Shown piece after piece: positions 27,302 to 35,461 of a DNA stretch of 64,000 nucleotides; the first letter of the stretch is position 1; every line of letters starts with the position of its first letter. Position numbers and translations under genes: made by a program. The notes below the pieces were generated by a model. That model ran no database searches. It had not been told where the DNA came from and saw only the letters and a program-made list of their open reading frames with translations. The stretch comes from Saprospiraceae bacterium (GTDB taxonomy: Bacteria; Bacteroidota; Bacteroidia; Chitinophagales; Saprospiraceae), in contig JADKGI010000013.1 in the NCBI GenBank assembly GCA_016722285.1, positions 1-64,000 on the forward strand. Direction: 5' to 3'.

Positions 27302-28366
27302 ATGAGGACTAAACTCTCACAGTTTAAGTTTGATTTACCGGAAAATCTGATTGCTCAGTATCCGGTAGATGAAAGGGATCAATCAAGGTTAATGATTGTT
27401 GATCGTCAGTCCGGTAAATTTGAACATAGAACATTCAAAGATATCATGGAATATTTTGATGATGGAGATGTTTTGATCTTCAATAATACAAAGGTATTTC
27501 CGGCAAGAATGTACGGTAAGAAGGAAAAAACAGGTGCTAAGATCGAAGTTTTCTTACTGCGCGAACTTAATTCGGACGCAAAACTTTGGGATGTCTTAGT
27601 TGACCCTGCCAGAAAAATCAGAGTTGGTAATAAGCTGTATTTTTCAGACGATAAAGGAAATGATATTCTTGTAGCAGAAGTAGTCGATAATACCACTTCG
27701 CGAGGTAGGACGATTCGGTTTTTCTTCGATGGTACTGATGAACAGTTCAGGGCCGCATTGAAGCAGTTGGGTAGTATGCCTCTTCCTAAATATATCACCA
27801 GACCACCCGAAGAGCTTGATTTGGATAGATATCAAACCGTATATGCAAAAGAAACGGGAGCAGTTGCAGCCCCGACAGCCGGACTTCACTTCTCCAGAGA
27901 ACTTATGAAAAGATTGGAGATTAAAGGGTCGCATCTGGCTGAGGTTACCTTACATGTGGGTCTGGGTACATTCAGGAGTATAGATGTGGAAGATCTGTCT
28001 AAACATAAGATGGATGCAGAATATTACAGTATAAATGAGAAAGCAGCCAATATAGTAAACAAGGCAAAGGAGACTAATAAACGTATATGTGCCGTCGGTA
28101 CAACATCTATGCGAACAATAGAATCTTCGGTTTCGGCTACAGGCTTATTAAAACCTTCTGAAGGTTGGACTAATCTTTTTATTTACCCACCTTATGATTT
28201 TAGTATTGCCAATAGTATGATTACTAATTTTCATCTTCCAAAAACAAGTTTGATTATAATGGTAGCAGCATTTGGGGGATTTGAATTGATCATGGATGCT
28301 TATAATGAAGCAATAAAAGAAAAGTATAGATTTTTCAGCTATGGGGATGCAATGCTGATAATTTAA
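27302..28366 (+). CDS. queA: S-adenosylmethionine:tRNA ribosyltransferase-isomerase
   Basis: Transfers and isomerises the ribosyl moiety of SAM onto 7-aminomethyl-7-deazaguanine in tRNA, giving epoxyqueuosine. Family hallmarks are FDLPENLIAQYP at the N-terminus, FNNTKVFPAR (about 60), GAVAAPTAGLHFS (about 193), HVGLGTF (about 215), GTTSMRTIES (about 264) and MITNFHLPKTSL (about 302). ATG at 27302 is preferred; the earlier TTG lies inside the promoter box. Single-gene unit. Confidence 0.95.
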   Translation: MRTKLSQFKFDLPENLIAQYPVDERDQSRLMIVDRQSGKFEHRTFKDIMEYFDDGDVLIFNNTKVFPARMYGKKEKTGAKIEVFLLRELNSDAKLWDVLVDPARKIRVGNKLYFSDDKGNDILVAEVVDNTTSRGRTIRFFFDGTDEQFRAALKQLGSMPLPKYITRPPEELDLDRYQTVYAKETGAVAAPTAGLHFSRELMKRLEIKGSHLAEVTLHVGLGTFRSIDVEDLSKHKMDAEYYSINEKAANIVNKAKETNKRICAVGTTSMRTIESSVSATGLLKPSEGWTNLFIYPPYDFSIANSMITNFHLPKTSLIIMVAAFGGFELIMDAYNEAIKEKYRFFSYGDAMLII

Positions 28367-28470
28367 TTTATTTTATTCCTTTTGGAACTTTTGTTGCGGA
28401 CATAGAGTTTAACACAGTTGTTTTTAATTTACTTTTAAACTAAAATTTTTAACCCTTTTAAAGTGTTTTT

Positions 28471-28692
28471 ATGTATTGGACCTTAGAACTTGCTCATAAT
28501 CTTGAAGAAGCCCCATGGCCAGCCACCAGGGATGAGTTGATTGACTACGCTATCAGATCCGGCGCTCCTCTGGAGGTGTTGGAAAATCTTCAGGAGCTTG
28601 AAGATGAGTTTGAAATTTATGAATCTATGGAAGATATCTGGCCGGACTATCCCCGAAAAGATGACTTTTTATTTAATGAAGAAGAATATTGA
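28471..28692 (+). CDS. DUF2795 domain protein
   Basis: A 73-residue acidic protein, MYWTLELAHNLEEAPWPATR and onward, that closely follows the DUF2795 pattern I know from Bacteroidota (PWPATRDELIDYAIR, GAPLEVLENLQ, EDIWPDYP). Function unknown. It has its own strong intrinsic terminator directly downstream. Confidence 0.85.
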   Translation: MYWTLELAHNLEEAPWPATRDELIDYAIRSGAPLEVLENLQELEDEFEIYESMEDIWPDYPRKDDFLFNEEEY

Positions 28693-28728
28693 TTTAGATA
28701 GTTATAAATTTTAATTGGAATAAACCAG

Positions 28729-28767
28729 GTCCCTTGATGCTTTAAATCATGGGACTTTTTTATTTTT
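28729..28767 (+). terminator. Rho-independent terminator after the DUF2795 gene
   Basis: Arms GTCCCTTGAT (28729-28738) and ATCATGGGAC (28746-28755) pair at 9 of 10 positions around a 7-base loop and are followed by TTTTTTATTTTT. Confidence 0.85.
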
Positions 28768-28813
28768 GTCCAACCATATAATTTCTTAGCCAATTAATCG
28801 ATAAACGAACATC

Positions 28814-29491
28814 TTGATCATTGCAATAGACGGCTTTTCATCCTGTGGCAAGTCCACATTGGCAAAACAACTTGCCAGCAAATTAAATTTTATCTTTATA
28901 GATTCGGGTGCAATGTATAGAGCTGTGGCATTGTATTTAATTAATGAAAATATCCATCTTGATAATATAGATGAAATTGATAAGGCTCTGGCAAACATTC
29001 ACATAACATTTGAAAAAATTGACGGAATTAATACAACTTTTTTGAATGGAAATAATGTAGAACAGGATATAAGATCATTAAAAGTTTCCGGACATGTTTC
29101 AGAAGTTTCAGCATTATCCGAGGTAAGGAAAAAAATGGTAGCCCTCCAGCGGGATATGGCTGGAAATCAGGGAATTGTGATGGATGGGAGAGATATAGGT
29201 ACAGTAGTTTTCCCGGATGCGGATATAAAATTCTTCATAACTGCAGACCCTATTGTAAGAGCACAGAGAAGGTATAATGAGTTAATTTCAAAAAATCAAC
29301 ACGCAGAATTACATGATGTAATTTCAAATATTCAGCATAGGGACAAAATTGACAGTACAAGAGAAGACAGTCCTCTTGTAAGGGCTCAGGATGCCATCTT
29401 GCTTGACAATACTGACATTACTATTTCAGAGCAATTTGAATTTGCCATGAATATTATTCATCAAAAATATCCTGAATTAGCAGTAAAATAG
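28814..29491 (+). CDS. cmk: (d)CMP kinase
   Basis: Cytidylate kinase phosphorylating CMP and dCMP. P-loop IDGFSSCGKSTLA (about 4-16), DSGAMYRAVALY (about 31), MDGRDIGTVVFPDAD (about 114) and the lid region RAQRRYNEL (about 140) are in order. The TTG start gives MIIAIDGFSS directly at the P-loop strand, as in relatives. 225 residues, normal. An essential nucleotide-metabolism gene with an intact frame. Confidence 0.95.
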   Translation: MIIAIDGFSSCGKSTLAKQLASKLNFIFIDSGAMYRAVALYLINENIHLDNIDEIDKALANIHITFEKIDGINTTFLNGNNVEQDIRSLKVSGHVSEVSALSEVRKKMVALQRDMAGNQGIVMDGRDIGTVVFPDADIKFFITADPIVRAQRRYNELISKNQHAELHDVISNIQHRDKIDSTREDSPLVRAQDAILLDNTDITISEQFEFAMNIIHQKYPELAVK

Positions 29492-29815
29492 TCTTTGGTG
29501 TTTTCAGGAATAAATGATTTTCAAATATCAGGATAACCGAATCTATAAAATATAAAGTATAAATTTTACTTGTATTTTATCAATTAGAAATTCCATTTCT
29601 TTACATATTGTTTTTATCCATTTTGGGTTATGGATGCCTAATATAATTATATATATGCCTAATATATGGTGAATAAGTATTTCTTTTCTGACTTGTATAA
29701 TTGCTATTATTGCTTTACCCTAACTTTGTTGATGTAAGTTTATCGGGAATTTAGCGGAATTTATCTATAAAAATTATAATTTTGAAACTGTTTTTATTGT
29801 TAAATCATTTTTAGT
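29492..29815. other. Intergenic region ahead of the SBP-OmpA ABC cluster
   Basis: No gene seen. It contains a direct repeat ATGCCTAATATA in two copies (about 29634 and 29656), a small dyad ATCCAT/ATGGAT and the promoter box at 29721, so regulation of the downstream cluster is probably set here. Confidence 0.4.
29721..29728 (+). promoter_or_regulatory. -7 box for the SBP-OmpA ABC cluster
   Basis: TAACTTTG matches TAnnTTTG. A TTG lies 17 bases upstream as a possible -33 element. It would give an about 85-base leader before the first gene. Confidence 0.4.
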
Positions 29816-30495
29816 ATGGTTCAAGTAACAAATATGTTCAAAAAAATCAAATCACTTTTTATTCTTGATGAGGGTGAAAGTACCACTGAGACAGGGAATT
29901 CAGCTGATAATAATGCACAAAAATGTATATAAACCTGAAAATCAGAAAACTGAGATCGGACATCTTCATCATCAGTTGATGGAAAGCCAGATCAGAAATT
30001 TGTTGACTTATTACTAAAGGCAATTGAATCCAATAATATTGAAGGCTTTGATTATCTTGAATATAAAAACTCGCTTAAATCCATTTCAAATGTGATACCT
30101 GATGAGAGTATGAGGTTTAAATCAGCTTTTGAAATGGCCAGGACAATGGGGTTAACTAAACAAAATTAATTGATAGTGCAAATCACTATGTTGATATACT
30201 AAATAATGAAAACAATAAATTTAAAGATGCACTTGATAATCAAAAAGCAAAACAAATACAAGGTAAAGCAGACCAACTGTCTTCTGTTGAAAAGGCGATA
30301 TCTGAAAAGCAACAATTAATTGAAAAATTAAATAACGAAATAGCCACAGCAAAGTCTCAATTGGATACTTTTAAAACTGAAATAGATGATGCTGTAGTAA
30401 AGCTGGATTTGACTAATCAACAATTTGTTGCATCATACAATTTGGTTCGTAGCCAGATAATCGAAGACATTGACAAAATAAAAACAAATTTATAA
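29816..30495 (+). CDS. Coiled-coil protein, first gene of the ABC cluster (about three frameshifts)
   Basis: Read across frames, this is one soluble protein of about 225 residues. It has a variable N-terminus (MFKKIKSLFILDEGES), then GKPDQKFVDLLLKAIESNN, YKNSLKSISNVIPDESMRFK, then a long coiled coil (QIQGKADQLSSVEKAISEKQ ... KLNNEIATAKSQLDTFKTEI) and the end SQIIEDIDKIKTNL. Frame changes lie near 29925 (A5 run), 29960-29975 and 30166 (ATTAATT). No signal or membrane helix is seen. I do not recognise a family; TelA- or PspA-like helical proteins are worth testing. Ends 82 bases before the membrane coiled-coil gene. Confidence 0.6.
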
Positions 30496-30549
30496 TAATC
30501 ACTTGAAAAATGAATCTTGTATAAATTCTTAACAGTATTTGTATTTGAT

Positions 30550-30557
30550 TATATTTG
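30550..30557 (+). promoter_or_regulatory. Possible internal -7 box in the ABC cluster
   Basis: TATATTTG, 20 bases before the next start codon, matches TAnnTTTG. It might give separate expression of the membrane coiled-coil gene. Confidence 0.3.
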
Positions 30558-30577
30558 GGGGTTAATTAATCTAATAA

Positions 30578-31592
30578 ATGACGGAACAAAAACAAAAATC
30601 ATTCTGGTCAAGACCTGAAGGTGTGACAGGAGCGCTTTTTTTGGCTGCCCTGATATTTGGTACTGGTTATATCGCTATTGGAAGCATAGCAGCTATAGTA
30701 GCATTTATTACATCAACACTTGGCGCATTCATATCTTTAATGGTGCTTGGAACCATTGTTTTCATGGCATTGGATGGCAAAACAAGAGCTCTCGTTGGGT
30801 ACATGTACAAAAGTGCTATGCGATGGCTGACAGGATTATTTGTCAATATTGACCCTATTGGCATACTTAAGTCATATGTTGAAGACCTTAAGTCCAACCT
30901 TACTAAAATGAATAGGCAGATTGCTCAACTAAGAGGTCAGATGCACAAGCTGCAAGAAATTATTTTAAATAATAAGAAAGAAATAGACACCAACCTGAAT
31001 ATGGCCAGTCAGGCTGCTCAGGCAAATAAACAAGCTCATATGCTATTGAAAAGCAGGAAAGCTGGCCGATTGCAGGAATCAAATTTGAAATTGGAAGATC
31101 TGTATAAAAAAATGGAAGTATTATACAGGGTTTTGGCTAAAATGTATGAAAACTCTGAAATTCTTGTTGAAGATGTACAGGATCAGGTCATGGTAAAAGA
31201 GCAGGAAAGAAAAGCTATTTTGGCGAGCAATTCAGCAATGAAATCGGCCATGTCAGTGATCAAAGGGGATCCTGACAGGAAAGCCATGTTTGATGCCGCA
31301 CTTGAATCAATTGCCGATGATGTAAGTCAGAAAGTAGGGAGATGGAGCGCTTTATGGAAGTTTCAAAGGTTTTATGCAATCCATAGATCTTCAGAACGGA
31401 GTCTTTGAAGAAGAGGGGTTGAAAATGTTGGAAAAATGGGAAAGTGAGAGTGTATCCTTGTTGCTTGGCGGAGAAAAAGAGATGTTGATTCTAAAATCTA
31501 ATGATGACAGTGAAATATTGGACATAAATGCACCTATAAAACAATCAGAAAAGGTGGGTAGAACTAATCAATATGATAATTTATTTGAATAA
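30578..31592 (+). CDS. Membrane-anchored coiled-coil protein of the ABC cluster (frameshifted near its end)
   Basis: About 338 codons. N-terminal membrane segments (about residues 17-64, two or three helices rich in Gly, Ala and Ile) are followed by long coiled coils (SNLTKMNRQIAQLRGQMHKL; KMEVLYRVLAKMYENSEILV) and a C-terminal helix-rich tail. Near 31340-31365 the frame slips twice; joined, the protein reads QKVGEMERFMEVSK then GFMQSIDLQNGVFEEEGLKM and ends with a disordered tail. The layout recalls PspA-like or TelA/XpaC-like membrane stress proteins, but no diagnostic motif is seen. Followed 21 bases later by the SBP-OmpA gene, so they are likely partners. Confidence 0.65.
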
Positions 31593-31613
31593 TTTATAAA
31601 AATCACATTAAAA

Positions 31614-33204
31614 ATGGCAACCAGACTTACAGGTTTTTCGAAGCTAGTTATAACATTACTCATACTTACGGCTCTTTTTTTCGGAGGCAGATACTTACTC
31701 CAGAATACTAAGATAGGGCAGGATATTAAAAAGCAGGCGGAGCAGGCATCCGGATCAGATGGATCTGTAAAAGGATCGGGGACTCAAAGCACTTCCGGCC
31801 CGAGAGATCCCAATACATTAAGAGTACAGTTAGTCACTTGGGGAGGTTATGCCCCTGGTTTATATTTCAATGAGGCCCACTGCAAATGAGCAATCCAGAT
31901 TTTACAAGGATTATGGCTTCAAAGTTGAATTTAAAGTGGAAAATGATCTGCTGAATGCAATGAATGCATGGATGGCAGGTGAATATGATGTTCTGGTGCA
32001 GACAGCGGATGCGTTCCCATTATATACTGCACCTGATGATATTAATGCTTTTAAGCCGCAGGCATTTATGCAGGTGGACTGGTCCAGGGGTGGAGACGCT
32101 GTTATTGTTAAGAGGGGCATCAACACAGCAAATGACCTGAAGGGAAAGAGGATTGCAGTTGCTGTTCCTTCTCCGGCGCAAACGTTACTTAATAATACAT
32201 TAGAAGCTGCGGGGTTAAAATATGATGATGAGACAATAGTCAAAACTTCTGATAATCTGAAAGCGGCTGAGCTTTTCCGGTCTAATGATGTTGATGCAGC
32301 CGTTGTCTGGAGTCCGGATGATCAACTTGCTACGGCGGATGTACCAGGCTCAAAGATATTATTGACAACATTACAGCAGTCTCACATCATCGCTGATATC
32401 ATGTTTGCCAGTGAAAAAACGATAAAGGATAAAAGAAATATGATCCATGGATTTTATGAAGGCTGGATGAAAGGTGTCGCTGAATTAAACTCCAGTCAGG
32501 CTAATCATGCCAAAGCAGCAAAATATTTAGGTGAAATGAATGGTCTTACACAGGATGATGGTCTAGGGATGATGGGTACAGTGTACTGGACGGGGCATGG
32601 AGATAATGTCAATTTCTTTGGATTAAATTCAGCTTATAAGGGACAGAAAGGACAAGATCTCTATGAGAAAATGTCTAAAAAATTTGTTGAAACAGGTGAT
32701 TCGCCTAAGCCGGCACCCGCCTGGCGGTCAGTTATATATACGGGCGCAATAACTGCTGCTGAGAATAATTTGACTGGTGTTGCTTATGCTGCTGAAAAAT
32801 CTAAAACTTTTGCGCCAGCAACTAAAGCAGAAATTTCTGCGCCTGCAATTGCCTCCAAACCAATCAGTATCAATTTTGCTTCAGGCAAGTTTACTCTGGA
32901 CGAAAACTCAAAAACAATTATTGACCTTCAATTTGCTGATATTGCAAAGACCTTTGCTAATGTAAAAGTGAGAGTAGAGGGAAATACAGATAATGTCGGG
33001 GGTGTTGCATCAAATAAGGCATTATCAGAAAAGAGGGCAAAATCAGTAGCGGATTACCTTAAATCACAATATAGCATGGACCCCAATAGGTTTATTATCG
33101 TAGGAAACGGATCGTCAAAGCCTGTTTCGGGATGCGAAGCTAATGCTGATGAAACATGTAAAGCCAGAAACAGAAGAACGGAATTTCAGTTAATCGGCGG
33201 ATAA
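31614..33204 (+). CDS. Membrane-anchored ABC substrate-binding protein fused to an OmpA peptidoglycan-binding domain (one frameshift)
   Basis: About 530 codons. Residues 10-29 form one uncleaved-looking helix (LVITLLILTALFFGGRYLL). A Gly/Ser-rich linker follows. Then comes a type-2 periplasmic binding fold of the NMT1/SsuA/TauA type: LRVQLVTWGGYAPG, AWMAGEYDVLVQTADAFP, ANDLKGKRIAVAVPSPAQTL, RSNDVDAAVVWSPD. After a Pro/Ala-rich linker, an OmpA-like domain (about 415-530) shows INFASGKFTLDENS, EGNTDNVGGVASNKALSEKR and a terminal RNRRTEFQL, the usual peptidoglycan-contact elements. The frame slips near 31866: one more G in GAGGCCC restores NEGPTANEQSRFY. The permease and ATPase follow. Confidence 0.8.
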
Positions 33205-33314
33205 TTAATGCGAGTCATGTTATTAATACTTGAAATGAGCATGAGCAGTAAGCACACAGACATTGTTGAATTTATAAATAGATTTTGAAAGTGGCATTTC
33301 TTTTATGTTTTTTT

Positions 33315-33335
33315 AGTTCAAAAGTTCTTTGAACT
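33315..33335. other. Hairpin between the SBP-OmpA and permease genes
   Basis: AGTTCAAA-agttc-TTTGAACT is a perfect 8-base-pair stem in the 221-base gap. No T-run follows, so it is not an intrinsic terminator. It could be an operator dyad or an mRNA processing or stability element that sets SBP above permease levels. No gene is seen in the gap. Confidence 0.35.
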
Positions 33336-33425
33336 TAATCAATATCTAAATTTTTATTAGCTAAGTTGTTCAAAAATAATGGAATATAAAATTACTAAAA
33401 GATTGAATTTTAAAGCTTTCAGAAA

Positions 33426-34496
33426 ATGAATATAAGTTCTTCCTGGTTATTCAGACTTCGAGGATCACTTAGTAACCAGCAGAGTTGGATTTTAAATATA
33501 CTTGGGTTAGGATTTCTCCTGGTAATATGGATTGTTTTGACTTCCGGCGATGCCCCATTTTTACCAAAGTCAATTTTTCCTCACCCGGCGAGGGTGTTTT
33601 CTGCCTTTGGAGAACTATATTCCAACAATGAATTAGTAATGAATCTCTGCAAATCCTTAGGTCTGAATCTGGGAGGTTATATAAAAGCGATAATGTATGC
33701 GATTCCGGTAGGATTTGCAATAGGATTGGTCCCAATGTTGAGAGGGGCATTCCAAAAACTGGTGGATGCTATTAGATTTCTTCCCCTGACGGCGCTGACC
33801 GGCCTTTTTATTATTTGGTATGGAATTTATGTTAATGCTAAAATTAATTTTCTGGCTTTCGGTATTTTTATTTATCTGCTTCCTATAGTCATTCAAAGGA
33901 TCGACGAAGTTGATGATGTATATCTAAAGACAGTTCATACTTTGGGTGCAAGTTACTTGCAAACAATCACTACTGTCTATTTTCCGGCAGTAATTTCCAG
34001 ACTGTCTGATGATATAAGAATACTAACTGCAATATCGTGGACGTATATAATTGTTGCTGAGACATCGGCCGACCAGGGTGGGATAGGGTCATTAATTTAT
34101 CGTACTGGCCAGAGGCTGGGAAGGATTGATATTACTATAGCATGCCTCATGATTATATTGGTGATAGGTGTATTGCAAGACAAGATATTCGCTTATTTAG
34201 ATCGCAAGTTTTTTCCTTTCAAGTATCAGGCGAAGGAGAGTTATGATTCAAAAATTAAATTAAAAACTTTATCCATTTTTGACGCAGTTTGGGATTTCAC
34301 CATAGGTATGCTCACATGGATATTTATTGCAATTTATTTATTATTTATTGTAAACGAAATTTCACCTTTTATAGGTGATGTGAAACCATTAACCTACCTT
34401 TTTGGCGATGCTTTATGGACAATACACTTTATATTTGCCTTAATACTGCTGTATCAGCTTCATAGTCTGTATAAAAAAATCTTTGCCGTATCATGA
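33426..34496 (+). CDS. ABC transporter permease (SsuC/TauC-like) with C-terminal membrane extension
   Basis: Binding-protein-dependent transport permease. An N-terminal helix (about 22-40) and LPKSIFPHPARVFSAF are typical of the nitrate/taurine/sulfonate subfamily. The coupling-helix motif is TVHTLGASYLQTITTVYFPAVI (about 178-199). Usual members end near 260 residues. This one has 356: after helix six it adds a basic linker (KYQAKESYDSKIKLKTL) and two more hydrophobic helices (about 295-352). The 3' end overlaps the ATPase gene as ATGA, so the two are translationally coupled. Confidence 0.9.
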   Translation: MNISSSWLFRLRGSLSNQQSWILNILGLGFLLVIWIVLTSGDAPFLPKSIFPHPARVFSAFGELYSNNELVMNLCKSLGLNLGGYIKAIMYAIPVGFAIGLVPMLRGAFQKLVDAIRFLPLTALTGLFIIWYGIYVNAKINFLAFGIFIYLLPIVIQRIDEVDDVYLKTVHTLGASYLQTITTVYFPAVISRLSDDIRILTAISWTYIIVAETSADQGGIGSLIYRTGQRLGRIDITIACLMIILVIGVLQDKIFAYLDRKFFPFKYQAKESYDSKIKLKTLSIFDAVWDFTIGMLTWIFIAIYLLFIVNEISPFIGDVKPLTYLFGDALWTIHFIFALILLYQLHSLYKKIFAVS

Positions 34497-35308
34497 ATGA
34501 AGATTATAAGTTTGAAGATCGGGCGGATCTGGAGAATATCATTGAACTCAAAGGTGTTGGTCAATCTTATGATGGTGGCCAAAATTGGATCATAAAGGAT
34601 TTGAATTTCATTGTAGAAGACAAACCTGAACAGGGCCAGTTTGTCATACTGTTAGGCATGTCCGGATGCGGAAAATCCACGCTTTTAAGATATATTTCAG
34701 CATTGCAAAATCCTACCGCAGGTCAGGTATTAGTGAAAGGAAAGCCCGTTGACAATATGACTCATATCAGCATGGTCTTTCAGCAATATTCTTCTTTGCC
34801 GTGGATGACTGTTTTGGACAATGTAGGTTTGTCTCTTAGGTATCAGGGTGTAACCAAAAAGGAACGGGATGAAAAGGCCATGGAACTTATAAAAATGGTT
34901 GGCCTGGACGGGCATGAAAAAAAATACGCCATGTACCCGACTCTTTCCGGCGGGCAGTTACAAAGAGTTGCCATAGCCAGAAGCCTACTTGCTAATCCTG
35001 AAATCCTCTTAATGGATGAACCTTTTGGTGCATTGGATATTAAAACTAGAATACAAATGCAGGAATTGTTATTGCAATTATGGGAAAAATTCCATTCTAC
35101 TGTCATATTTGTCACACATGATATCTCAGAAGCAGTTTACTTGGGAGATGACATTTATATCATGAAATATGCACCTTCTAAAATTGTAGAGCATGTACAC
35201 ATAGACCTTCCTTTACATAGGACCAGAGACACTAAAAGGGATCCCCATTTTACGCAGTTGGTTCATCATGTAGAAGATCTGATGATGAAAATTAGCAATG
35301 AAAAGTAA
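34493..35308 (+). CDS. ABC transporter ATP-binding protein (SsuB/TauB/NrtD-like)
   Basis: Nucleotide-binding subunit that powers the adjacent permease. Walker A GMSGCGKSTLL (about 61), Q-loop VFQQYSSLPWMTVLDN (about 92), signature LSGGQLQRVAIARSL (about 147), Walker B ILLMDEPFGALD (about 168) and H-loop VTHDISEAVYL (about 203) are all present. The subfamily is that of nitrate, taurine and aliphatic sulfonate importers. 271 residues, intact frame. Last gene of the cluster, followed by a strong dyad. Confidence 0.94.
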   Translation: MNEDYKFEDRADLENIIELKGVGQSYDGGQNWIIKDLNFIVEDKPEQGQFVILLGMSGCGKSTLLRYISALQNPTAGQVLVKGKPVDNMTHISMVFQQYSSLPWMTVLDNVGLSLRYQGVTKKERDEKAMELIKMVGLDGHEKKYAMYPTLSGGQLQRVAIARSLLANPEILLMDEPFGALDIKTRIQMQELLLQLWEKFHSTVIFVTHDISEAVYLGDDIYIMKYAPSKIVEHVHIDLPLHRTRDTKRDPHFTQLVHHVEDLMMKISNEK

Positions 35309-35317
35309 TTGTCTTAC

Positions 35318-35355
35318 ATCATAAGACATTCTATTATAATATAATGTCTTATGAT
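35318..35355. terminator. Perfect 13-bp dyad between convergent ABC ATPase and VWA genes
   Basis: ATCATAAGACATT (35318-35330) and AATGTCTTATGAT (35343-35355) pair perfectly around a 12-base AT loop. The position, just after a + strand stop and before a - strand gene end, suits a bidirectional terminator, but there is no long T-run on either side. Confidence 0.45.
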
Positions 35356-35461
35356 TATAGATATGGAATCAAAACTGGTTCATATTGATCAGAATTTTAT
35401 CCTTCAAAATCGTTTGACAAACAAAATTTATACATCGAGTTAAGGAATGCAATTGAGGTAT

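Noticed and set aside
27406..27934. Minus-strand open frames inside queA
   Set aside because: They lie wholly within a conserved gene, show no family features and no promoter, and are shadows of its codon bias. The same holds for antisense frames in the Fe-S gene (12001-12360) and the carboxyltransferase (39056-39481).
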